Part shown: in pieces, positions 25,399 to 34,189 of the stretch
Layout of the letters: every line of letters begins with the position of its first letter
Numbering within the stretch: the stretch's first letter is position 1
Origin: an uncultured Roseovarius sp.
Lineage (GTDB): Bacteria > Pseudomonadota > Alphaproteobacteria > Rhodobacterales > Rhodobacteraceae
NCBI GenBank assembly: GCA_947499555.1
Contig: CANMOU010000004.1
Span: 1-64,000, forward strand
Length of the DNA: 64,000 bases
Direction of reading: 5' to 3'
Position numbers and translations under genes: made by a program
Notes under the pieces: model-generated
Seen by the model: the letters and a program-made list of their open reading frames with translations, nothing else
The model's database searches: none
Told to the model about the DNA's origin: nothing

Positions 25399-27798
25399 TC
25401 ACCCGCGAAGCACGCCGCCTGTCGCTTTGGTCACCTTCTCGACGATCTTCGAGGAGACCGCCTCAATATCGGCGTCTTTCAACGTGGCCTCGGTCGGTTG
25501 CAGGCGCACAGTAATGGCGAGACTTTTCTTACCTTCGCCAAGGCTGCCGCCGATGAATTCGTCAAAGACGCGCACATCTTCGATCAGCGCCTTGTCGGCA
25601 CCGGCGGCGGCGTTGACCAGTGTCAGGGCTTCGACATCGGCATCCACCACGAAGGCAAAATCGCGTTCGACGGCCTGCAGCTTGCTGACCACCAGCGCGC
25701 CCCGGTTGGCCCCGGCATTGCGCGGCAGGGGGATTTCCGCAGGATAAAGGGTAAAGGCCACTACGGGGCCTTTGACATCCATTTCGCGCAGCACTTTGGG
25801 GTGCAGCTCACCGAAGACGCCAAGCACTTTCTTGGGGCCAAGGCAAATCTTGCCGTGACGGCCCGGATGCCACCACCCTTCTGCGCCGCGCATGATCTGC
25901 ACTTTCGCGGGCGCGCCCAGGGCATTCAGCACAGCCTCGGCATCGGCCTTGGCATCATAGAGGTCCACCGCACGGCTGCTGCCTTGCACGTCTTTTGGTC
26001 CGGTCCGGCCAACGAGGATACCGCAGACCTGCATATGCTGTTCTTCCGGCTCTCCACCATGGAAGGCGTGCCCGACCTCAAAAAGCGCCAGATCCATAAG
26101 ACCATTGGCCTGATTGCGCGCGGCGGCCTGCAGAAGGCCGGGTAGCAGGCTGGGACGCATATGGCTCATTTCGGAACTGATCGGGTTGGCCAGCATGGTG
26201 GCGTCTGAGCCGCCACCGAAAAGCGCGGCGCTGGCATGGTCGATGAAGCTGTAGGTGACGCATTCATTGTAACCCAAAGCCGCCGCCGTGCGCCGCGCGG
26301 TGCGCTCGCGTTTCTGCGCCGCGCTCAAAATGGGTTTCGGCACGCCGGTCTGGGCGCGAGGCAGAGGTTTGCCTTCCAGCTTGGTCAGGGACGCAATCCG
26401 CGCCACCTCTTCCACCAGATCGGCCTCGCCCAGTACATCGGGACGCCAGCTTGGCACATGCGCCATATTGCCTTCGAGCCTGAAGCCAAGCCGGGTCAGG
26501 GTCTGGCGCTGCTCGGATTCGGGGATGTCCATGCCGACAAGCGACTGCACGCGCGCCGCATCAAGCCGGTAGGCGCGGCTGACATCGGGCACTGCACCGG
26601 CCACAACCACGTTCGAGGGTTCACCGCCACAAAGATCAAGGATCATCTGCGTCGCCAGCTCGTGACCTTCCATGTTGAAGGCCGGATCGATGCCACGCTC
26701 ATTGCGATAGCGCGCATCCGAGTTGATCTTGAGCGCGCGGCCGGTATGGGCGATCTGGATATGATCCCAAACGGCGGCTTCGAGAAACACATTGGTGGTC
26801 TCTTCCGTACACCCAGTTGCAAGGCCACCCATGATCCCTGCAATGCTTTCAATGTTGTCATCGTCGGAAATCACCACCTGACCCGCGCTGAACGTATATT
26901 CCTTCTCGTCCAGCCCGATCAGCGTTTCACCGCCCTTGGCGCGGTGCACCAGAAGGTTGCCTTTTACCTTGTCGGCGTCGAAGACATGCAAAGGCCGATT
27001 GCGGTCAAAGGTGAAGAAGTTAGTGATATCGACGAGCGCCGAAATCGGTCGCAGGCCAATGGCGCGCAGCCGGTCCTGCAACCACGCCGGGCTTGGGCTG
27101 TTTTTCACATTGCGGATCAGGCGACCGGCGAACACGAAACAGCCGTCTTCGCGCGTGTCGGCGTCAATTGTCACGTCGATGGGGCACGGGAACTGCCCTT
27201 CGACTTTGGCGCTTGGGGCATCTTTCATCGTGCCGATGCCACGCGCCGCCAGATCAAGCGCGATCCCCCGCACGCCCAGCGCATCAGGGCGGTTCGGCGT
27301 GATCGCAATTTCGAACACCGGGTCCACTTTCACCGGATCGTTCTCAGCCAGCCAATCAATGAACCGCTCACCCACCTCACCCGAAGGCAGCTCGATAATG
27401 CCGTCATGTTCGTCCGAAAGCTCCATCTCGCGCTCTGAGCACATCATGCCGTAGCTTTCAATGCCACGGATCTTGCCCACTCCAATGGTGGTGTCGATGC
27501 CCGGCACGTAGACACCGGGCTTGGCAATCACAACGGTGATGCCGGTCCGCGCATTGGACGCGCCGCAGATGATCTGGCTTTCGCCTTCATCGGTCATCAC
27601 CTGACAGACGCGCAGACGATCCGCATCGGGGTGCTGTTCGGCCTTCAGGACCTTGCCGATGGTAAAATCCTTCAACCGCTCGCCCGGATTGATGATCTCT
27701 TCCACCTCAAGCCCAAGGTCGGTGAGCGCATCAGCAATCTCTGTCACGCTTGCATCGGTCTCAAGATGGTCTTTCAGCCAGGACAGGGTGAACTTCAT
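25399..27798 (-). CDS. pheT: Phenylalanine--tRNA ligase beta subunit
   Basis: A 799-residue PheRS beta chain, which with PheS charges tRNA-Phe. Domain order is typical: N-terminal MKFTLSWLKDHLETD, EMAP-like tRNA-binding OB domain (about 40-150, with EQHPDADRLRVCQV), B3/B4 editing domain (about 210-390), B5 domain, catalytic-like domain, and C-terminal FDX-ACB anticodon domain (SLAITVRLQPTEATLKD). The protein is full length. pheS normally precedes pheT in one operon; here the gene upstream on the same strand is a TauE-type permease, so pheS must be elsewhere or further away. A short upstream reading frame overlaps its start. Confidence 0.97.
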   Translation of the reverse strand: MKFTLSWLKDHLETDASVTEIADALTDLGLEVEEIINPGERLKDFTIGKVLKAEQHPDADRLRVCQVMTDEGESQIICGASNARTGITVVIAKPGVYVPGIDTTIGVGKIRGIESYGMMCSEREMELSDEHDGIIELPSGEVGERFIDWLAENDPVKVDPVFEIAITPNRPDALGVRGIALDLAARGIGTMKDAPSAKVEGQFPCPIDVTIDADTREDGCFVFAGRLIRNVKNSPSPAWLQDRLRAIGLRPISALVDITNFFTFDRNRPLHVFDADKVKGNLLVHRAKGGETLIGLDEKEYTFSAGQVVISDDDNIESIAGIMGGLATGCTEETTNVFLEAAVWDHIQIAHTGRALKINSDARYRNERGIDPAFNMEGHELATQMILDLCGGEPSNVVVAGAVPDVSRAYRLDAARVQSLVGMDIPESEQRQTLTRLGFRLEGNMAHVPSWRPDVLGEADLVEEVARIASLTKLEGKPLPRAQTGVPKPILSAAQKRERTARRTAAALGYNECVTYSFIDHASAALFGGGSDATMLANPISSEMSHMRPSLLPGLLQAAARNQANGLMDLALFEVGHAFHGGEPEEQHMQVCGILVGRTGPKDVQGSSRAVDLYDAKADAEAVLNALGAPAKVQIMRGAEGWWHPGRHGKICLGPKKVLGVFGELHPKVLREMDVKGPVVAFTLYPAEIPLPRNAGANRGALVVSKLQAVERDFAFVVDADVEALTLVNAAAGADKALIEDVRVFDEFIGGSLGEGKKSLAITVRLQPTEATLKDADIEAVSSKIVEKVTKATGGVLRG

Positions 27799-27821
27799 CG
27801 GTTCAATTCCAAAGTTGTCAT
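27795..27821 (-). other. Possible 8-codon leader frame overlapping pheT start
   Basis: ATG at 27821 opens an eight-residue frame (MTTLELNR) whose TGA overlaps the pheT ATG as ATGA. An AGGAC sits upstream of the mini-frame, whereas pheT itself has only a weak Shine-Dalgarno, so pheT could be translated by coupling. It contains no phenylalanine codon, so it is not an attenuator of the classical type. Confidence 0.3.
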
Positions 27822-27909
27822 TTTCGTCCTGCGCGCTTTACCGGAATAGCACGGCGCATAAAAGAGGGCTGAGACACTGCCGCTTCTTTCTTGTCTCAAA
27901 TACCCAATA

Positions 27910-28698
27910 TCAGCCGCCCATAACCCCGCGCCGCACCAGGTTCAGCCCGCCAATGACCAGCACCGCCAAGGTAAGTCTGCGAAAGAGCGCCTGATCGATC
28001 CTGTCCTGAATGGAAAACCCGATCCACAGACCAAGCAAGGCGGGTGGAATAAGAAACAGCGAGAACGGCACGGTTCGGGCGTTCAAAACGCCGGAAAACA
28101 GATGCGCGGCCACCAATAGAACCGCGCCCACACCGTAGATGACACCCTGAACGCGCATTTGCTCGGTCTTTTCGGTGTTCATCGCTGTGAGCATGATGGC
28201 TGTGGGCGGCCCCCAGACGCCGGAGATACCGCCGAAGAACCCGGCCACCGCCCCGATCCCCGCTTCAATGCGTTTGCCGGGATTGGGCGGCAGGCTTAGC
28301 GGGCGGCCCAAAAGCGCGAAACCGGAATAGATGACCACCGGCACCCCGATGATTAGAAGCATCGCTGCCTCGGGGATCACCGGCACGAGCTGTGCTGAAC
28401 CCAGCATGAAAAGAACACCCGACAGCAGAAAGACGCGAAATTTCGATACCGACCCAAGCGCCGCCCAAAGCCCGTTGCGCAAGGCCTGCCAGCCGTTTGA
28501 GACCAACGTGGGCAGGATCAGAGCCGCCAGTGCGATTTCAGGAGAGATAAACGTGCTGAGACCAGAGATCACCACCATGGGCATGGCAAAGCCCACGACG
28601 CCCTTCACGACACCGCCCAGAACGGCGATCACAAAGGCAAAACCCATGAGAAAGAGCCAGTCAGGACCAAGGAGAAGTTCCATGACCCTCCGTAACAT
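27910..28698 (-). CDS. TauE/SafE-family membrane permease
   Basis: A 262-residue polytopic membrane protein of the TauE/SafE family with about eight hydrophobic segments in the usual two-half arrangement. The N-terminal repeat shows FAFVIAVLGGVVKGVVGFAM and the second half VAGFFGGISGVWGPPT, the conserved G-rich motif of each half. Members export sulfite, sulfoacetate or related organosulfur anions, or are of unknown specificity. ATG 28698 or the ATG 15 bp later could be the start; neither has an ideally spaced Shine-Dalgarno. It lies 112 bp upstream of pheT in the same direction; a TGAGACA/TGTCTCA hairpin in this gap may separate the transcripts. Confidence 0.9.
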   Translation of the reverse strand: MLRRVMELLLGPDWLFLMGFAFVIAVLGGVVKGVVGFAMPMVVISGLSTFISPEIALAALILPTLVSNGWQALRNGLWAALGSVSKFRVFLLSGVLFMLGSAQLVPVIPEAAMLLIIGVPVVIYSGFALLGRPLSLPPNPGKRIEAGIGAVAGFFGGISGVWGPPTAIMLTAMNTEKTEQMRVQGVIYGVGAVLLVAAHLFSGVLNARTVPFSLFLIPPALLGLWIGFSIQDRIDQALFRRLTLAVLVIGGLNLVRRGVMGG

Positions 28699-28802
28699 TT
28701 TTCAACCCTGCTGCACGGGGTTATTTCGTGCTAAACTCGGCTGTAGACGGCCCTAGGCGCGACAGGTTGGCGCAATATTCGTCCAAACGACGTGCTGCTT
28801 GA

Positions 28803-28815
28803 GCAAAATAGTTGC
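28803..28815 (+). promoter_or_regulatory. Small inverted repeat upstream of mcd
   Basis: GCAA-AATAG-TTGC lies 55 bp before the mcd start and may be a regulator site. The overlapping GTTGCGCT is shared with both pckA direct repeats. Short enough to be chance. Confidence 0.25.
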
Positions 28816-28869
28816 GCTGCACCTGCGAAATAGCTAGGACAGATCGACCGAGTAAGAGGGATGTGATTC

Positions 28870-30558
28870 ATGGCGCATGATGGACAAGACGTAATGGCTT
28901 CAAAGGCAATCCTCATCGATGACCTGCTTCAGTTGACCGGCGCAGCCATTGCTCCGGCAGAGGCGGTTCTGGAGAAAGCCAAGGCAATCCTGCGCGATGT
29001 GGTGACAGAAGATGGGCGTGTGTCGTCTCGGGCGGTTGAGGCTAACCAGACCGCGGCGCACGGGCTGGCGTGGCTGGCCACTTATGTCGAAGCGCTGCGC
29101 CAGATGCAGAACTGGGCCACCCGGATCGACGGCGAAGGCAAGTTTGGCGAGGTTGAGCAACTTATTCACCAGATCGCATTCGGCGAATATCTCTGGCAGA
29201 TTTATGGTGGCATTCCCATGAGCCAGGGCGAGATCCTGCGGCTTCAGGATATCGGGCTGACCCAGGATGATATGCGCGTGCTGATGACGCCCGAGGTCAT
29301 GACGCTGACACAAAACGGCAACTCCCAGGCCGCGCGCACACGGCTTGTGGAGCTGATGCAGGAACGCTCAGCGGAGATCACGGTAGGGTTTACCGGTCTT
29401 GATGAAGAGCTTGAGATGATCCGCGAACAATTCCGCCGTTATGCGGTGGAAAACGTGATCCCGCATGCGCATGACTGGCATCTCAAGGATGAGCTGATCC
29501 CGATGGAGGTCATTCAGGAACTGGCCGAGATGGGTGTTTTCGGGCTGACCATCCCAGAGGAGTTTGGCGGGTTTGGCCTTTCCAAAGCATCGATGTGCGT
29601 GGTTTCAGAAGAACTGAGCCGGGGCTATATCGGCGTGGGCTCACTCGGCACGCGCTCCGAGATTGCCGCCGAGCTGATCATCGCGGGCGGCACCGAAGAG
29701 CAAAAAGCCAACTGGCTGCCCAAACTGGCGGCAGCGGAAATTCTGCCGACGGCGGTCTTTACCGAACCCAACACCGGATCCGATCTTGGCAGTCTGCGCA
29801 CCCGTGCGGTCAAGGATGAGAACGGCGACTACAAGATCACCGGCAACAAAACCTGGATCACCCATGCCGCACGCACCCATGTGATGACGCTTCTGGCGCG
29901 AACCAATCCCGACAGCACCGATCATCGCGGCCTGTCTATGTTCCTTGCGGAAAAGACGCCGGGCACGGATGAAGCCCCCTTCCCGACCGAAGGCATGACC
30001 GGTGGTGAGATCGAGGTTCTGGGCTATCGTGGCATGAAGGAATACGAGCTTGGCTTTGATAACTTCCACGTCAAAGGTGAGAACCTTTTGGGCGGGGAAG
30101 AAGGCAAAGGTTTCAAGCAACTGATGGAGACCTTTGAGAGCGCGCGCATTCAGACAGCCGCCCGTGCGGTCGGTGTGGCGCAATCGGCGATGGATATCGC
30201 GATGCAATACGCCATCGACCGCAAGCAGTTCGGCAAGTCCCTGATCGAGTTCCCGCGTGTCTCGGGCAAGCTTGCCATGATGGCGGTTGAGATCATGATC
30301 GCGCGGCAGCTTACCTATTTCTCGGCCTGGCAGAAGGATCACGGCAAGCGCTGTGACCTTGAGGCCGGAATGGCGAAGCTTCTGGGCGCGCGCGTGGCTT
30401 GGGCGGCGGCAGATAACGGGTTGCAGATCCATGGCGGCAACGGGTTTGCCATGGAGTACGCCATCAGCCGCGTGCTTTGTGATGCGCGGATTCTCAATAT
30501 TTTTGAAGGCGCGGCTGAAATTCAGGCGCAGGTGATTGCGCGGCGCTTGCTGGGCTGA
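28870..30558 (+). CDS. mcd: (2S)-methylsuccinyl-CoA dehydrogenase
   Basis: A 562-residue acyl-CoA dehydrogenase with a roughly 160-residue N-terminal extension that ordinary family members (about 380) lack; this layout is the hallmark of Mcd of the ethylmalonyl-CoA pathway, which oxidises methylsuccinyl-CoA to mesaconyl-CoA and reduces ETF. The ACAD core has FGLTIPEEFGGFGLS, TEPNTGSDLGSLRTRAV (from residue 298), QTAARAVGVAQSAMD and QIHGGNGFAMEY. The pathway is the acetyl-CoA assimilation route of Rhodobacter and Methylorubrum and replaces the glyoxylate cycle. The gene stands alone with its own 170-bp leader, and electrons would pass to EtfAB encoded at 8-9.8 kb. Confidence 0.9.
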   Translation: MAHDGQDVMASKAILIDDLLQLTGAAIAPAEAVLEKAKAILRDVVTEDGRVSSRAVEANQTAAHGLAWLATYVEALRQMQNWATRIDGEGKFGEVEQLIHQIAFGEYLWQIYGGIPMSQGEILRLQDIGLTQDDMRVLMTPEVMTLTQNGNSQAARTRLVELMQERSAEITVGFTGLDEELEMIREQFRRYAVENVIPHAHDWHLKDELIPMEVIQELAEMGVFGLTIPEEFGGFGLSKASMCVVSEELSRGYIGVGSLGTRSEIAAELIIAGGTEEQKANWLPKLAAAEILPTAVFTEPNTGSDLGSLRTRAVKDENGDYKITGNKTWITHAARTHVMTLLARTNPDSTDHRGLSMFLAEKTPGTDEAPFPTEGMTGGEIEVLGYRGMKEYELGFDNFHVKGENLLGGEEGKGFKQLMETFESARIQTAARAVGVAQSAMDIAMQYAIDRKQFGKSLIEFPRVSGKLAMMAVEIMIARQLTYFSAWQKDHGKRCDLEAGMAKLLGARVAWAAADNGLQIHGGNGFAMEYAISRVLCDARILNIFEGAAEIQAQVIARRLLG

Positions 30559-30591
30559 CGGATATGGCGCGCTTGCCTAAAATGCAGCGCG

Positions 30592-31191
30592 TCAATCGAA
30601 CCAAACAAGACGGCATGACCCAAAAGTCCGACCATCGGGAAATCCACCAGTCAGGCTTTCGGCGCAAAACTCGAAGGCTGATTCTGCTGCATCTTTCGCA
30701 GAGGACCGCCCCCACGCCATGCCCCAGGCCCCAGTGTCCGACAGGGCAAGCGCCTTCTTTCCGCGATGATCCGGATATTCCGCAACCGCGCGAGCGGCCG
30801 TCTTGGACAGCGGCTGTCCTTCCAGCTCAAGAGGCTCGGCAGGGGCAACACGCGCGATGATCCGGCAGCCCGTGCCATATTCCTCGCACCACGCCATGGC
30901 CGCGAAATCCGCCATATCCTGGGTCGCGTAGTTGTCTCCCCAGCCATATTCGCCGTCATTGCCCAAGGCAAAAGCCGCATGGAAATTGGCGTCCTGCAGC
31001 AATGTCTCATAGTCGGCGCGTGCATCTGGATCGCTCGGCGCGTCTTCGGTCACGCTGATGACGGGGTCTGCGAGATAGGGTGCCAGGCGCTGCGCCTCGC
31101 CTCCCGCAAAACGGAACGCCACAAGGCATAAGCAGGCAATCACGCCCAAAAGCGCGAATTTCAGCTGTTTTTCAGTTTGGTCCCTATTCAT
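30592..31191 (-). CDS. Membrane-anchored or exported DUF4189-like protein
   Basis: A 199-residue protein with one N-terminal hydrophobic helix (residues 11-27, FALLGVIACLCLVAF) that is either a signal peptide or an anchor. The C-terminal segment KKALALSDTGAWGMAWGRSS followed by AAESAFEFCAES matches the DUF4189-type pattern (alternating Gly-Ala-Trp and a late Cys). Similar Rhodobacterales proteins are sometimes mislabelled as 5-aminolevulinate synthase; nothing here supports that activity. Its stop is 34 bp from the convergent mcd stop, and it is preceded on its strand by the TehA-like carrier. Confidence 0.65.
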   Translation of the reverse strand: MNRDQTEKQLKFALLGVIACLCLVAFRFAGGEAQRLAPYLADPVISVTEDAPSDPDARADYETLLQDANFHAAFALGNDGEYGWGDNYATQDMADFAAMAWCEEYGTGCRIIARVAPAEPLELEGQPLSKTAARAVAEYPDHRGKKALALSDTGAWGMAWGRSSAKDAAESAFEFCAESLTGGFPDGRTFGSCRLVWFD

Positions 31192-31264
31192 GGCCCATAG
31201 TCCTGACCGTCCAATGTGGCGAAGTCAGGAAGCAAGTTTGACATTCCCATGGACGGGATCGGGC

Positions 31265-32236
31265 CTAAAAGGCCGTGTTTCGGAGCAGTGAGGCGGAGGT
31301 TTTCAGGATCAAAACCAGCAAAGTCAGGGTGAGAAACACCAAAAGCGCCAGCCCCGCCCAGAGATGAAAAACTGATCCTGAAAGCGTTGAGAACCGCAGT
31401 GCAGCTGTGGTGGCCGCAGCCAACGGAAAGCTGAGCGCCCAAAAAGAGAGTGAAAAGGGCAGTCGAAAGATCGCGGGAATTTGCACGCCAACGACTAGCA
31501 GAAAGAAGAGCGTGCAGTTCATCAGGATGCGCGCCATGGGGTCCAGCCCATCGTTCAGGCTTGTCCAGCCCAGAAACCCGATTGCGGGCGGCGCGATCAG
31601 GATAACAAGGGTCGGCTGCAGCCGCTCGGGCAATGGGTCGTGAAACACAAGCCGATTGATGACCATCGCCAAAAGTACGATCCAGAACAGCAGCCCGATC
31701 GACAGGAAGAACCAGCTTATCTCGACGAAGCCAAGTGACGCACCGGCCAGCGGCGCAATCACATTTCCGACCGCCGGAACAAACCAAGCCGGGGTCAGGT
31801 GCCCATGCAGAAAAGCGCGCGATCCGATCCAGCTTGAAATCACCGCAAGGGTCAGAATGATTTGCAGGCCCGCCCCCAAGAGCCAAAGCACAAGGCTAAT
31901 GGGGTGCGACCATGGCAAGGCGACCGCGGCCAAGAGCAGAAGCGAGATCGAGATTGCCGGAAAGAAGGCAAGGCTGACCGGGTTGTTCCACTCTGCCTGC
32001 ACGGCGGCGCCATATCGAACCGTCTTCAAGGCGTAAATCGCTGAAACACAGACGAAAATTGCCACGGTTACACCAGCGCTCAGCGTCGACAGGCCATGCG
32101 CGAGATCAAGCACACGCTCGCCTTCTACAAGGGCCAGCGTCAGGCCACTCATCCCCATCACCGTGGTGAAAAGCGTTACAGGAAAACGCGCGAGCCAGGG
32201 AGCGTCAGTATCCGCCATGATGTCATTCTTCGCCAT
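31265..32236 (-). CDS. TehA/SLAC1-family anion channel-like membrane protein
   Basis: A 323-residue protein with about ten hydrophobic segments in the arrangement of the TehA/SLAC1 (voltage-dependent anion channel, C4-dicarboxylate/tellurite-resistance) family. Landmarks are FPVTLFTTVMGMSGLTLAL at the N-terminus, the LTPAWFVPAVGNVIAPLAGA block in the centre and TFLFFLLVVG-like late helices. The central pore Phe region is WFVP. The transported ion is not predictable. I use ATG 32236; another ATG 18 bp downstream and an extended frame upstream are possible. It may form a transcript with the FAH gene behind it, 69 bp away. Confidence 0.85.
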   Translation of the reverse strand: MAKNDIMADTDAPWLARFPVTLFTTVMGMSGLTLALVEGERVLDLAHGLSTLSAGVTVAIFVCVSAIYALKTVRYGAAVQAEWNNPVSLAFFPAISISLLLLAAVALPWSHPISLVLWLLGAGLQIILTLAVISSWIGSRAFLHGHLTPAWFVPAVGNVIAPLAGASLGFVEISWFFLSIGLLFWIVLLAMVINRLVFHDPLPERLQPTLVILIAPPAIGFLGWTSLNDGLDPMARILMNCTLFFLLVVGVQIPAIFRLPFSLSFWALSFPLAAATTAALRFSTLSGSVFHLWAGLALLVFLTLTLLVLILKTSASLLRNTAF

Positions 32237-32305
32237 GATTGCAGGGTTACGGAAACAGCTAAGGCGGCCGAAACGCAATCGCTTTTGGTGCTCACGCGCG
32301 GACAA

Positions 32306-33007
32306 TTAGGTGAGAGGCGTAAAAGACACCTGTACCGGGACACATCCATCAACCAACCCCTCAAGCTTGCTATCGGGGGAAATCGGCCCAACGCCAGCGG
32401 GCGTGCCTGTCATGATCAAATCACCCGGCAGAAGCGTGTAGAAACGCGACAGATGCGCGATGATCTCGGGCACAGACCACACCATGTCACTCAAATCCGC
32501 GTCTTGGACACGCGCGCCGTTGTGATCGAGCCAGATGCGTTGAGCGCCAATTTCTCCAAACTGCGCTTTGGGCGTCAACGCGGCCAATATCGCCGCATTT
32601 TCAAAATCTTTCCCGATATCCCACGGCCTGCGCTTTTCCTTGGCCTGCCCCTGCAGGTCGCGCCGGGTCAAATCAATGCCACAGCCGTAACCAAAGACCG
32701 CGCCCATGGCCTTTTCCTTTGAAACCTGCGCGGCTTCTTTGTCGAGCGCCACGACGAATTCCATCTCGTAGTGACAGTCCTGTGTCTCGGTGGGGTACGG
32801 GATCGCACGGCCTGACGGGCAAAGCGTGTGGGCTGACTTGTTGAAGTAAAAGGGTGCTTCCCGGTCAACTTCATTGCCCATCTCGGCGGCATGGGCCGCA
32901 TAGTTTCGGCCGACACAGAAGATGCGGCGCACCGGAAACCATAGATCGCTGCCGTCAATCGGCAGGATCGGGTTTTCGGGCGCGGGAAAGAGCAGGGTCT
33001 GGGACAT
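32306..33007 (-). CDS. Fumarylacetoacetate hydrolase-family protein
   Basis: A 233-residue FAH-fold metal-dependent hydrolase or isomerase. It has the family signature FCVGRNYAAHAAEMG, EAPFYFNKSAHTL, the Glu-x-Glu metal site in YEMEFVVALDK, and LLPGDLIMTGTPAGVGP near the C-terminus. The size and the N-terminus resemble fumarylpyruvate hydrolase and FAHD1-like oxaloacetate decarboxylases of about 220-235 residues. The precise substrate cannot be fixed, and no aromatic catabolic genes are adjacent. AGGAG lies about 10 bp upstream of ATG 33007. It is divergent from DUF1045 over 178 bp. Confidence 0.9.
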   Translation of the reverse strand: MSQTLLFPAPENPILPIDGSDLWFPVRRIFCVGRNYAAHAAEMGNEVDREAPFYFNKSAHTLCPSGRAIPYPTETQDCHYEMEFVVALDKEAAQVSKEKAMGAVFGYGCGIDLTRRDLQGQAKEKRRPWDIGKDFENAAILAALTPKAQFGEIGAQRIWLDHNGARVQDADLSDMVWSVPEIIAHLSRFYTLLPGDLIMTGTPAGVGPISPDSKLEGLVDGCVPVQVSFTPLT

Positions 33008-33185
33008 CGGCGATACTCCTATGGACAAGCTCGATATGCACCGGTCTCGCCCATGCCTGCAACACGCAAAAGATGGGACGGCAGGCGGCCTTTCTGATCC
33101 GTTTGCTGGCATTGCCACATCCAAGGCACGGGGATATGCAGCAAAGACCAACGCGGGCAGACGCCTGTCAAGCCAAGAGAGCGGT

Positions 33186-33872
33186 ATGAAGTTTAAGCGC
33201 TACGCCGTCTATTTCACACCTCCGCCCGGGCCCTTGGCCGATTTCGGAGCCGCGTGGCTTGGCTGGGATCCCGAAAATGGGGTGCTTCCTGCGCCGGTGG
33301 ATCTCCACAAGCTGAACGCGGTGCGGGAAGAAATGACCGCGACACCACGCAAATACGGCTTTCACGCAACATTGAAGCCACCCTTTCGCCTTGCCGATGG
33401 CTATGACTTACCTGCGTTGCAAGCGGCCACCCGCCGGCTCGCCCAGGGCGCGCAGCCGTTTCTTCTGGAGGGGCTTCAACCCGCTCTCCTGGGCCGGTTT
33501 CTTGCGCTTGTGCCGGAAGGTGAGACAACCACGCTCGATGCCTTGGCGGCCGAAACGGTCCGTGCGCTTGATGCCTTTCGCGCGCCACTGACCGAAGCGG
33601 AACTGGCGAAGCGACGAGCGAACGCCCTAAGCCCGCGACAGGTTAGGCTCTTGCTGAAATGGGGCTATCCCTATGTGATGGAGACGTTTCGGTTTCATAT
33701 GACACTGACCGGCAAATTGCCCAAGGCCCAAGCCGCAGAGGTTCTGGGGGCTCTGGCCCCAGTTCTGCAAGACGTCGTGTCGCGCCCCTTCCCAATCGAT
33801 GCCCTCAGCCTGATGGGAGAAGACGAAGCCGGCTGGTTTCATCTTATCGAGCGTTGCGCGCTTGGCCGCTGA
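33186..33872 (+). CDS. DUF1045 2H phosphoesterase-like protein
   Basis: A 228-residue member of the DUF1045 family. It carries two HxT motifs of the 2H phosphoesterase superfamily: YGFHATLKPP near residue 62 and FRFHMTLTG near residue 170, in the expected spacing. Relatives are usually encoded in phosphonate (C-P lyase) operons, where they are annotated as a phosphonate metabolism protein; no phn gene is present in this window, so either the phn operon is elsewhere or the protein acts independently. The ATG at 33186 is the only start consistent with the N-terminus MKFKRYAVYFTPPP. Confidence 0.88.
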   Translation: MKFKRYAVYFTPPPGPLADFGAAWLGWDPENGVLPAPVDLHKLNAVREEMTATPRKYGFHATLKPPFRLADGYDLPALQAATRRLAQGAQPFLLEGLQPALLGRFLALVPEGETTTLDALAAETVRALDAFRAPLTEAELAKRRANALSPRQVRLLLKWGYPYVMETFRFHMTLTGKLPKAQAAEVLGALAPVLQDVVSRPFPIDALSLMGEDEAGWFHLIERCALGR

Positions 33873-34016
33873 TGGGGCCAGAAAACCGCGCGTGATCCTG
33901 CTCAAAGCCTAAATATCGCCCTTTATCTGCAGGAATCGCGCCAATTTAGTCATTTTGTCGCCTCTTTCCTTAATTAGGCAGCCTGCTGCACACCTGAAAA
34001 ATGGAGGGACATTGGA

Positions 34017-34160
34017 ATGGACATTATCGTGACAGTCGTATTGGCGCTGATGGTTTTGTTTGGCGCTGCATTGATGGGCAAAATGCTCAAGGATATCTTC
34101 CCCGGCCCGCTTTTTGGCGCGTCGAAAAAGCAAGACGCGAACGACACACCGGCGGAATAA
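34017..34160 (+). CDS. 47-residue single-helix membrane protein
   Basis: A short frame, MDIIVTVVLALMVLFGAALM followed by GKMLKDIFPGPLFGASKKQD and a short acidic tail, with an excellent Shine-Dalgarno (GGAGGG 8 bp before the ATG). One hydrophobic helix (residues 3-21) is followed by a polar basic tail, so it is probably an inner-membrane micro-protein. The gene is isolated: DUF1045 lies 145 bp upstream and about 340 bp of non-coding DNA follow. I do not recognise a family. Confidence 0.7.
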   Translation: MDIIVTVVLALMVLFGAALMGKMLKDIFPGPLFGASKKQDANDTPAE

Positions 34161-34165
34161 AGCCT

Positions 34166-34189
34166 CTGGGCGGCCATCTGGGCGGCCAT
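34166..34189. repeat. Short tandem duplication CTGGGCGGCCAT
   Basis: CTGGGCGGCCAT occurs twice directly (34166-34177 and 34178-34189), followed by a degenerate third unit. It lies in the 473-bp gap after the 47-residue membrane protein, which otherwise has no gene; probably replication slippage. Confidence 0.6.

Noticed and set aside
26236-27438. 400-residue plus-strand frame
   Set aside because: It is entirely antisense to pheT, whose domain structure is unmistakable; high GC content leaves long open antisense frames.
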